NCBI RefSeq assembly: GCF_025950525.1
Contig: NZ_JAPDGS010000001.1
Coordinates: 62,001-126,000 of the forward strand
Source of the DNA: Stagnihabitans lacustris
GTDB lineage: Bacteria; Pseudomonadota; Alphaproteobacteria; Rhodobacterales; Rhodobacteraceae
Length of the DNA stretch: 64,000 nt
Direction: 5' to 3'
The translations under genes were made by a program, and so were the position numbers. The notes below the pieces were generated by a model, which worked only from the letters and a program-made list of their open reading frames with translations, was not told the DNA's origin and did no database searches. Shown here in pieces: positions 1-6,749 of this stretch. The stretch's first letter is position 1, and each line of letters starts with the position of its first letter.

Positions 1-2
1 AA

Positions 3-305
3 CTGGTGGCGGGGGATACGGCCAGCGACACCGAGTTGATGCGGGCGATGGATGGCCGCGTGACGCTGAAGGGCGGCGCCGAGGCCTATCACATCGCCAT
101 CATCCCGGACCTGAAACGCGGCATCGCGCTGAAGATCGTCGATGGCGGCGCGCGGGCCTCTGATGCGGTGATGACCGCTTTGCTGGTGCGGCTGGGGGTG
201 CTGGACGCGGCCCATCCTGCGGCGAAAAAGCGGCTGAACACGGTGCAAAAGAACTGGCGCGGGATCGAGACCGGGACGTTGCAGCTGGCGGAAGGGTTCC
301 TGTAA
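3..305 (+). CDS. Asparaginase (asparaginase II family), C-terminal fragment
   Basis: This is the 3' end of a gene that begins left of the window; the frame is open from base 3, so the GTG at base 6 is not a real start. The roughly 100 visible residues match the end of the bacterial/plant-type asparaginase II family (Pfam Asparaginase_II): a VAGDTASDTELM stretch corresponds to the family's 'vaGtgr.dt.lM' block, followed by a KGGAEAYH block, then LKIVDGGARA and a helical tail. The family hydrolyses L-asparagine to aspartate and ammonia in the cytoplasm. The N-terminal half cannot be judged. A hairpin about 120 bp downstream probably ends the transcript. Confidence 0.75.
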   Translation: MVAGDTASDTELMRAMDGRVTLKGGAEAYHIAIIPDLKRGIALKIVDGGARASDAVMTALLVRLGVLDAAHPAAKKRLNTVQKNWRGIETGTLQLAEGFL

Positions 306-426
306 AGGGCCATTCACCGCAGGGGACTGGGGTCTGACCCTGCCGACTGGACCCGCCTTTGACTGGGGCCTGACCCTGCCGCGGCGGCCCTTGGCCCATC
401 TTCGGGCGTGACCTGCACAAGCATCG

Positions 427-457
427 AAAGGCCCCTGCCATCCTGGCGGGGGCCTTT
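427..457 (+). terminator. Hairpin terminator downstream of asparaginase
   Basis: A 13-bp stem runs from AAAGGCCCCTGCC to GGCGGGGGCCTTT around the 5-base loop ATCCT, with one T-G wobble. There is no long T tract, only TTTC. It lies in the 336-bp gap between the asparaginase stop and the DUF2794 gene. The rest of that gap holds no gene that I can support, only two imperfect copies of a GGGGYCTGACCCTGCCG stretch near 336-380. Confidence 0.6.
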
Positions 458-641
458 CTGCTGCGGTCAGGGGCCGGGTGATTTGGGTGGGGGCTTCTCT
501 CACCCGGCCGGTTCCTGTCCTGCTCTCTGTATGCCGGGGATTCGTGTCGCGGATATGGCGGGGGCATGGCCTTTTCGCGGGCGACTGGGGGGGCCTGTTA
601 CGGGTTCTTGATTTGTAAACCTTCTGCGATAATCTTGTAAC

Positions 642-974
642 ATGACGCTGCAATCGCCCACGCCCTTTCCTGCCCCCGAAGTGGTCTGCTTTGACCGCCG
701 CGAGTTTGGCGCGATCTTTTCGGTCTATGGCCGTCAGGTCGCCGCCGGAGAGTGGCGGGACTACGCCCTGACCACCGGGCGCGATGCCGCCGTCTTTGCG
801 ATCTTTCGCCGCGCGGCAGAGGTGCCGCTTTACCGCATCGAAAAGCGGCCAGAGCTGCGGGGGCGTCAGGGGATGTTCGCGGTCCTTGGCCCGGATGGCC
901 GCATCCTGCGCCGCGGCCATGATCTGGCGCAGGTGCTGCGGGTGCTGGAAAAGACCGTCAAGGTCGTCGAATAG
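642..974 (+). CDS. DUF2794 domain-containing protein
   Basis: A 110-aa protein of unknown function covering the whole DUF2794 domain known from alphaproteobacteria. Recognisable blocks are FDRREFGAIFSVYGR, then VAAGEWRDYAL, then VFAIFRRAAEVPLYRIEK, then RILRRGHDLAQVLRVL. There is no signal peptide or membrane segment, so it should be a small cytoplasmic protein. It starts at ATG 642 after an AT-rich stretch (TTGTAAACC...GATAATCTTG) that could hold its promoter. It converges on the NlpC/P60 gene, with only 6 bp between the two stops. No biochemical role is known for the family. Confidence 0.8.
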   Translation: MTLQSPTPFPAPEVVCFDRREFGAIFSVYGRQVAAGEWRDYALTTGRDAAVFAIFRRAAEVPLYRIEKRPELRGRQGMFAVLGPDGRILRRGHDLAQVLRVLEKTVKVVE

Positions 975-980
975 CCCGCG

Positions 981-1793
981 TTACGGCCGGCGGTGGCTGG
1001 ACAGCACGCGCCCCTCGGCGGCCTTGATGCGGGCGAGGCAGGCCTCGATCGGCTCATAGGCCACCGACATCGTATGGCCATTGGCATGGATCAGCAGGCT
1101 TTCCCCCACTGCCAGGGCAACATGGCCTTGCCAGAACAACAGGTCGCCGCGCTGAAACGGCCCCTCGGCCCGGGGCGTCGCCGCCTCCTGCAGGTCGCTA
1201 TCCCCCGGCAGGGTGATCCCGCAGGCGTGATGCGCCAGCTGCACCAGGCCCGAACAGTCGATCCCGGCCCGCGAATTGCCGCCCCACAGATAGGGCGACC
1301 CCAGAAGGCTTTCCGCCACCGAGACCGGATCGGCCAGCCAGCGCCCCAGCGGCGTCAGGTGGACCATGGGCACGAAACCCAGCGGCGTTTCGGCAAAGGC
1401 CCCGACCTCGGCTGTCACGGTCAGGCGGGCGCCCATCGGCAGGGCGGCCCGTTCATGGGCCTGCACCCGCGGCTCCGGGTAAAGATGGCTGCTGGGCGCG
1501 CTGATCCAATGGGTCGCTGCTGTGCCCTCGGCCAGGGCGCTTTCCGGCAGCCAGCCGCAATAGCCATCGCGCTGCGCCTGGCCGAAGACATGGTCGCCCT
1601 CGCGGTCGATGACGGTAAACCGCTCGCCCAGCCACAGTTGGCGATCCCGGGGGCCGCCGGGGCTGCGCAACAGGTCGACCAGCGGCAAGGCGACGCGCAA
1701 GAGGCTGCCTTCGGTCAGGGGCAAGTCGGTCTGGCCCGCAAGGGTCGCAAGCGCCAGACGAGAGGTCGCGGGGGTCAGGCGGCGGTCGGTCAT
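981..1793 (-). CDS. C40 family peptidase (NlpC/P60)
   Basis: A 270-aa cell-wall-type peptidase. Bacterial SH3-like segments fill roughly residues 30-130, including LWLGERFTVIDREGDHVFGQ and GYCGWLPESAL. The C-terminal half is the NlpC/P60 domain: the nucleophile sits in GIDCSGLVQLAHHACG, the catalytic His in GHVALAVG, and a third polar residue in IHANGH. The family cleaves gamma-D-glutamyl-diamino acid bonds in murein peptides. No signal peptide is visible, which fits recycling of imported muropeptides in the cytoplasm, as for YkfC-like enzymes. The start ATG lies 1 bp after the stop of the upstream aminopeptidase gene, so the two are almost certainly co-translated and may degrade peptides together. 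Confidence 0.88.
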   Translation of the reverse strand: MTDRRLTPATSRLALATLAGQTDLPLTEGSLLRVALPLVDLLRSPGGPRDRQLWLGERFTVIDREGDHVFGQAQRDGYCGWLPESALAEGTAATHWISAPSSHLYPEPRVQAHERAALPMGARLTVTAEVGAFAETPLGFVPMVHLTPLGRWLADPVSVAESLLGSPYLWGGNSRAGIDCSGLVQLAHHACGITLPGDSDLQEAATPRAEGPFQRGDLLFWQGHVALAVGESLLIHANGHTMSVAYEPIEACLARIKAAEGRVLSSHRRP

Positions 1794-1794
1794 G

Positions 1795-3195
1795 TCAAAC
1801 TCCCAACAGGGTGGGCAGCGCGCCCAGCACCGCCCGCGCGCCTTGGCCCACGGCACCCTTCGGGCGGGCGGGCAGGTCAGAGGGCGAATGGGCGTAAAGG
1901 TCGAAATGCAGATAGGGCCGGTCATCGACAAAGCGGCGCAGGAACAGAGCGGCGGTGATCGACCCCGCAAAGCCATAGCCCGGCGCGTTGTCCAGATCGG
2001 CAATCCCGGGCTCGATCACGGATTCATAGGCGTCATGGAAGGGCAGGCGCCAGACCGGGTCAAAGCCCTGCTGTGCGGCGGTCTCCAAAGCCGCGACCAC
2101 GGCGGCGGCATCGGTGTAATAGGGCGCAAGGTCGGGGCCGACGGCCACCCGCGCCGCCCCGGTCAGCGTCGCCATCGACACCAGAAGGTCGCTTGGCTCT
2201 TCGCAGGCCCAGGCCAGCGCATCGCCCAGGATCAGCCGGCCTTCGGCATCGGTGTCATTGACCTCGACCGTCAACCCCTTGCGAGAGGTCAGGATATCCT
2301 TTGGCCGCATGGCATTGCCGGAGATCGCATTTTCCACCGAGGGCACGATGACCCGCAGCCTGACCTTCGTCCCCAGAGCCATGATCATATGGGCCAGGCC
2401 CAGGACGGTGGCCGACCCGCCCATGTCCTTTTTCATCAGCTGCATCCCCGAGGAGGGCTTGATGTTCAGCCCGCCCGTGTCGAAACAGACCCCCTTGCCG
2501 ACCAGGGTCAAGGACGGCCCCTCGGTCCCCCAGCGCATCTCCATGATGCGGGGCGCGCGGTCAGGGCTTGCGGCCTGACCCACGGCATGAACCATGGGGA
2601 AACCTTGGGCCAGATCCTGCCCCAGGACCGTCGTCACCCGGGTGCCATGACGGGCGGCCAGAGCCTCGAAGGCGGCTTGCAGCTGGGCCGGGCCCATGTC
2701 TTGCGCGGGCGTGTTCACCAGGTCACGGGTCAGGTATTCGCCCTCTGCCATGGCCAACAGGCGGGCCTGGTCCAGCCCCTGTGGCGCGACCAGAAGCGCG
2801 CCGGGGGTGCCGGATTTGCGATAGCGGTCAAAGCGGTAGCCCTGCAAAAGCCAGGCAAGCGCGGCCTCTTCGCGCTGGGCCGGGGTCATGTCGCCCTCCA
2901 GCCGCCAGGCGCCTGCCGGCAGGCCCGCGATGGCCCGCGCCAGGCCAAAGCGCTGGCGACGCCGCGCCTTTTCCGTCCCCAGCCCTGCCACAGCGCCGAT
3001 CACCCCACCGGGACCGGGCAAAAGCCGCACCTCGCCCAAAGCCGCCTCGAAACCCGACGAAAGCAGCCACTCGGCCTGGGGATGGGTCTGCGCCAGCGCC
3101 GGCCAGTCCTCGGCGCGGATCACGGTCAGGGGGCGCGCGCCATCCGCATCGGCGAAACGGGGCTGGCTCAGGGGGTAAGTGGGGGCAAGGGTCAT
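1795..3195 (-). CDS. Leucyl aminopeptidase family protein (M17)
   Basis: A 466-aa M17 metallopeptidase. The catalytic C-terminal domain (about residues 160-460) shows the two-metal site: KGVCFDTGG with its Lys and Asp, MKKDMGGSA with the next Asp, and NDTDAEGRLILGDAL with the family signature Asp and Glu. NTPAQDMGP precedes it, as in PepA/PepB. The ATG at 3195 follows a GGAGAAG ribosome site; a longer open frame upstream is non-conserved sequence. M17 enzymes release N-terminal residues from peptides and usually form hexamers. It leads a two-gene unit with the NlpC/P60 peptidase, consistent with muropeptide or dipeptide turnover. It is closer to the PepB-like branch found in alphaproteobacteria than to E. 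coli PepA; this placement is by inspection only. Confidence 0.88.
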   Translation of the reverse strand: MTLAPTYPLSQPRFADADGARPLTVIRAEDWPALAQTHPQAEWLLSSGFEAALGEVRLLPGPGGVIGAVAGLGTEKARRRQRFGLARAIAGLPAGAWRLEGDMTPAQREEAALAWLLQGYRFDRYRKSGTPGALLVAPQGLDQARLLAMAEGEYLTRDLVNTPAQDMGPAQLQAAFEALAARHGTRVTTVLGQDLAQGFPMVHAVGQAASPDRAPRIMEMRWGTEGPSLTLVGKGVCFDTGGLNIKPSSGMQLMKKDMGGSATVLGLAHMIMALGTKVRLRVIVPSVENAISGNAMRPKDILTSRKGLTVEVNDTDAEGRLILGDALAWACEEPSDLLVSMATLTGAARVAVGPDLAPYYTDAAAVVAALETAAQQGFDPVWRLPFHDAYESVIEPGIADLDNAPGYGFAGSITAALFLRRFVDDRPYLHFDLYAHSPSDLPARPKGAVGQGARAVLGALPTLLGV

Positions 3196-3370
3196 CGGCT
3201 TCTCCGGCTCTGGGGGCGGAGAATAGGTCAGGATGCGGCCGTCGCCTAGGTTGGAAATGCAAGGAATTCCCCGGCCTGAAAGGGCAGGGCTTTGATGGCG
3301 CCGCGCAGCCCGGGGTATGGTCCCTGATGGCGGGAAACCCGGGGCCTCTCCCCCGGGCAACGCCACGCCA

Positions 3371-3418
3371 CCACAGCCCGTTCAGACCACAGCCCGGTCA
3401 GACCACAGCCCGGTCAGA
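3371..3418. repeat. Three tandem 16-bp repeats
   Basis: Three head-to-tail copies of the 16-mer CCACAGCCCGKTCAGA occur, the first with T and the other two with G at the variable site. The last copy contains the stop codon of the minus-strand gene that ends at 3414, so the array forms its 3' boundary. Confidence 0.85.
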
Positions 3419-3815
3419 CCACCGTCTGATCGGCCAGGCAGTCTTGGGCCATCGACCTTTCGGCCACCCGCAACAGCCGCGCCCAGACCGCGGCAAAGGC
3501 CGTGGGGTCCTGCGCTTCCAGGCAGTCGCGCACATCGCCCGCCACCGCGCCAAGGCTGATCATTCCGATGTTTTCCGACATGCGCTGCAACCGGCGCAAG
3601 CGGCGGTTCAGGTCATCCATGTCATGCGCTTGCACCTGGGCCGCAAGCCCGGCCATGGTCAAGGCCAGCTCTGTCAGGGCCCGCGTCACCACCTGTTCGG
3701 CCGAGGCCGTGCCAAGGTTGCGGTATATCGTGGCAATCGGCTCGACGCTTTGGCGCACCCGTTCCTTTGGCCGCAGGGCAAAGACATTGCCCCCGTTCCT
3801 GTCACCCGTCTTCAT
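3414..3815 (-). CDS. Hypothetical helical protein
   Basis: A 133-aa protein that I cannot assign to a named family. It is almost entirely alpha-helical, with amphipathic segments such as LNRRLRRLQRMSENIGMIS and FAAVWARLLRVAERSM. The spacing loosely recalls a four-helix bundle of the Hpt type, but no phosphoacceptor histidine is seen. It has no signal peptide. I chose ATG 3815 because a GGAG lies 7 bases upstream; an open extension toward 3911 looks non-coding. The gene is divergent from the carbonic anhydrase gene, with about 157 bp between them. Its 3' end lies inside a tandem repeat. Confidence 0.6.
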   Translation of the reverse strand: MKTGDRNGGNVFALRPKERVRQSVEPIATIYRNLGTASAEQVVTRALTELALTMAGLAAQVQAHDMDDLNRRLRRLQRMSENIGMISLGAVAGDVRDCLEAQDPTAFAAVWARLLRVAERSMAQDCLADQTVV

Positions 3816-3972
3816 GTCCCAACTCCGTATCACACACCCAAGGCGGAATGTGCGCCGGCTTGCTTTAGAATTGGTTGCAGGTCTTTCGCGGGCCGCGTCA
3901 TAAATATGCAAGATACCTCTCGAACTTGCTGCGATTGCATCCTATCTAGGGAAAAACCCCAAGGAGCCTTGC

Positions 3973-4620
3973 ATGGAACACGCCAGACCCCTTCCGGCCT
4001 ACCTCGTCAGCCGCTTTCAAGGCTGGAGAGCCACAACCTATCAGGACAACCGCGCCTGGTATCGCCGCTTGGCCGAAAGCGGCCAGCATCCCCGCGCCAT
4101 GGTGATTTCCTGCTGCGACTCGCGCGTGCATGTCACCTCGATCTTCGGCGCGGACGAGGGGGAGTTCTTCATCCACCGCAACGTGGCGAACCTGGTGCCG
4201 CCCTATAATCCCGATGGCGAGTATCACGGGACCTCGGCGGCGGTCGAATATGCGGTGACTTCGCTGGGGGTGGCGCATATCGTGGTGCTGGGCCATTCGT
4301 CTTGCGGCGGGGTCAAGGGCTGCGACGCCATGTGTTCGGGCCATGCGCCGGAACTGCTAGAGAAAAGCTCTTTCGTCGGGCGCTGGATGGACATTCTGCG
4401 GCCGGGCTATGAGCGGGTGCGCCACCTGCCCGACGGCGAGCGCATCCCCGCGCTAGAGCGTCAGGCGGTGCTGGTCAGCCTGGAAAACCTGATGAGCTTC
4501 CCCTTCGTCGCCAGCGCGGTCCAAGGGGAGATGCTGACCCTGCATGGCCTGTGGAACAACACGGGCGAAGGTCTGCTGGAGCAATACGACCCGGCCCGCG
4601 GCTTTGTCGCAGTGGGCTGA
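3973..4620 (+). CDS. Beta-class carbonic anhydrase
   Basis: A 215-aa enzyme interconverting CO2 and bicarbonate in the cytoplasm. All beta-class zinc-site motifs are present: CCDSR (Cys47 as ligand, with the Asp49-Arg51 dyad), HRNVANLV, and GHSSCGG with ligands His108 and Cys111. Length is typical of the family. The start is supported by AAGGAG 8 bases upstream. It is a single-gene unit closed by a strong rho-independent terminator about 50 bp after the stop. In heterotrophs such enzymes supply bicarbonate to carboxylases. There is no cyn or SulP-type transporter gene next to it to suggest a more specific job. Confidence 0.93.
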   Translation: MEHARPLPAYLVSRFQGWRATTYQDNRAWYRRLAESGQHPRAMVISCCDSRVHVTSIFGADEGEFFIHRNVANLVPPYNPDGEYHGTSAAVEYAVTSLGVAHIVVLGHSSCGGVKGCDAMCSGHAPELLEKSSFVGRWMDILRPGYERVRHLPDGERIPALERQAVLVSLENLMSFPFVASAVQGEMLTLHGLWNNTGEGLLEQYDPARGFVAVG

Positions 4621-4671
4621 GGCCTGGGTTTAGGTTTGCAGGTTGAGGGCTGCGGCCCAAGCCTTGTGAAG

Positions 4672-4702
4672 AAGGCCGGTGGAGAGATCCGCCGGCCTTT
4701 TT
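4672..4702 (+). terminator. Rho-independent terminator after carbonic anhydrase
   Basis: A 12-bp stem AAGGCCGGTGGA / TCCGCCGGCCTT (one T-G wobble) with a GAGA loop is followed by TTTTT. It is the best canonical terminator in this part of the window. The next 155 bp up to the MuiA-like gene contain no gene. Confidence 0.88.
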
Positions 4703-4857
4703 CGTGGCCTCCGGCCTTTTTTCTGGCACCCCTCGTCCTGGCCCCGGCGTTTGGGACAGCCCCTCACGTCAAGCCGGGTGCTTGCGGCCAAGCGGGCGCT
4801 CGGGCAGAGCCCTCGCGCTGCCCGGCAGGCCCGGGGGCGGCGGGCTTGCGCCCGCCG

Positions 4858-6492
4858 CTATTGCAGCTCTTTGCCCTCGGGCCAGGACAGCGTCGTGGTC
4901 AGGGCAATGTCCTGCACGGCCTTGGGCCCGAGGTCGAAATCCCAGGCCAGAAGGCCGCGTTGGCCTTCGGGGTTTTCTTCGGAGGCCGCGGGTTCGGCCT
5001 CGTAACTTACCTTCAGATCCTCCTGTTCCGAATAGGGCACCTGATCCATCAGGCGGACCTTCCAGGCCTCGTCGGTCAGGTTCTCGATCGTCAGGACGGC
5101 CTTTTCCTGCCGCTCGGTCGAGGAGGTAAAGACCCCGCGGTCGCCGGTCATGGTCTGGGGCATGTCGCGCGTCAGTTTCAGCCCCGGGATGGCGCCGAAG
5201 CCCAGCTTGGCCTTGTCGCCCGGGGCCAGCGAGGCCAGCTCGGCCTGACCGGTCAACATGCCATCGCGGTAAAGGAAGGCGGTCCCCGGAAGCAGAAGTT
5301 CTGCGCCCGCATTGGTGATCTCGGCTTGCAAAAAGGCGGTCTGGTCGTAGCGCGGCACGGCCAGGGCCAGGACCGTGGCGGGCAGGGTCTGGCTGTCCAG
5401 GCCCAGGCGCAGGTCCTCGATCCCATCGGCCAGGTCGACCGGGACGGGGTAGTGATAGGTCACCGTGTCACCCTGGAACGCGACGCCGGCCACCATACTG
5501 CGCGCTTCGACGGCGGGGGCAGCGGCCATGAGGGGTTCGGCCATGGCATCTTCGGAAGCATAGACGCCTCTGACCTTGGCCTGTGCGGCCGGATCGACGA
5601 CCTGCCGCAGCTCTGGCCAAAGCTGGCTCGCCTGCGCCTGTTGCCCGGGTTGCGCGGTGGACAGGGTCAGGTCGACCCCGGTCCAATCCTCGCCGCCATA
5701 TTGAGTGACCAGAAGCCCGCGGTCCAGCTCCACCGTGCCCGCCTTGCGGTCCAGCCGCAGGTCATAGACCGGGCGCCATGCGGCCTCGGAGACGAAGTGT
5801 TTCACCGTCACATGGCCCTCGCCGCCCTTGGCGGTCACGGCGACGGTCAGGGCGGCGCGGTCCTCTGCGCCTTGGGACAGGGCGGCTTCGGCCTCATCGG
5901 CCTTGGTCAGGGCCTCTTGTGCCTTGGTCACGGCTTCGGTGGCGGCGGGCAGATCGGTCTGTGCGGTGATGGCGGCCTGACGCGCCTCCAGCACCTTGGC
6001 GGCCACCATGTCGGAAATCGCGGTCAGGCTTTCGGCGCTTTGCCCCGCCGCATCCAGCTTCAGCCCGGACAAGAGCGCGATGCGGGCGTTTTGCGCCTCG
6101 ACCTTGGCATTGACCTGGGCCAGGGAGGCTTCGGCGGCGCTCAGGGCGGCGCGGGCCTCCTTGACGGCGGCTTTGGCGGCCTTGGTGGCTTCGGTCTCGG
6201 GCAGGTCCGAGGGGGGCAAGCGGTCGGTGCGCAGGGCAAAGGCGCCCAGGTCGGTGTCGGTCGAGGCGAGGCGCAGAAGCGTCGGCTCGGTTTCCAGGGG
6301 CAGGTCGGTGATGACCAGGTCATGGGCGCCCGCGGCGGCGGTGAAGGTGACTTCGCGGGTGACTTCGGCGCCCTGGGGATAGATCGTGACGGCGGTGATG
6401 CGGGAGGAGGCCTGGATCGTCTCGGCCCAAAGCGGCGCTGTGGTCAAGAGCAGGGCAAGGCTTGTCGCGAGTTGGGGGGCAAGGCGGGTCAT
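4858..6492 (-). CDS. Mucoidy inhibitor MuiA family protein (DUF4139/DUF4140)
   Basis: A 544-aa exported protein. The N-terminus (MTRLAPQLATSLALLLTTAP...WA) is a clear Sec signal peptide. A DUF4140-like segment follows at about 30-130 (AVTIYPQGAEVTREVTFTA), then a coiled-coil stretch (about 120-230, rich in KAAKAAVKEARA-type sequence), then the beta-rich DUF4139 domain to the end (VYDLRLD, GEDWTGVDLTLSTA, LLAWDFDLGPK). The family name comes from a Rhizobium gene affecting mucoid growth; its molecular role is unknown. Length is normal. It appears to be a single-gene unit, with about 250 bp of GC-rich non-coding sequence between it and dnaE2 upstream. Confidence 0.85.
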   Translation of the reverse strand: MTRLAPQLATSLALLLTTAPLWAETIQASSRITAVTIYPQGAEVTREVTFTAAAGAHDLVITDLPLETEPTLLRLASTDTDLGAFALRTDRLPPSDLPETEATKAAKAAVKEARAALSAAEASLAQVNAKVEAQNARIALLSGLKLDAAGQSAESLTAISDMVAAKVLEARQAAITAQTDLPAATEAVTKAQEALTKADEAEAALSQGAEDRAALTVAVTAKGGEGHVTVKHFVSEAAWRPVYDLRLDRKAGTVELDRGLLVTQYGGEDWTGVDLTLSTAQPGQQAQASQLWPELRQVVDPAAQAKVRGVYASEDAMAEPLMAAAPAVEARSMVAGVAFQGDTVTYHYPVPVDLADGIEDLRLGLDSQTLPATVLALAVPRYDQTAFLQAEITNAGAELLLPGTAFLYRDGMLTGQAELASLAPGDKAKLGFGAIPGLKLTRDMPQTMTGDRGVFTSSTERQEKAVLTIENLTDEAWKVRLMDQVPYSEQEDLKVSYEAEPAASEENPEGQRGLLAWDFDLGPKAVQDIALTTTLSWPEGKELQ

Positions 6493-6749
6493 GAAATCCT
6501 CCGGTGTCTATGGCGGCAGGGTAGGGGAGGCGTTCAGGTCGGGCAAGAGCGGCCCGGGGGGATGCGCGGCGGATGGCCGGGTCCAAGCGGAGCGCCTGCG
6601 GCGCAAGTTGATGTCTCGCCTCTGGGGCTGCGCCCCAACCGGCTCGGCGCTTGGGCTGCGTCCCGGGGCGGAGGCCTGCACGGGCGGGGCCTTGCAACAA
6701 GCGGGGCCGCATGTTCGCCGCCAAAGGGGCGAGGCGGGATCGTCCGGGC

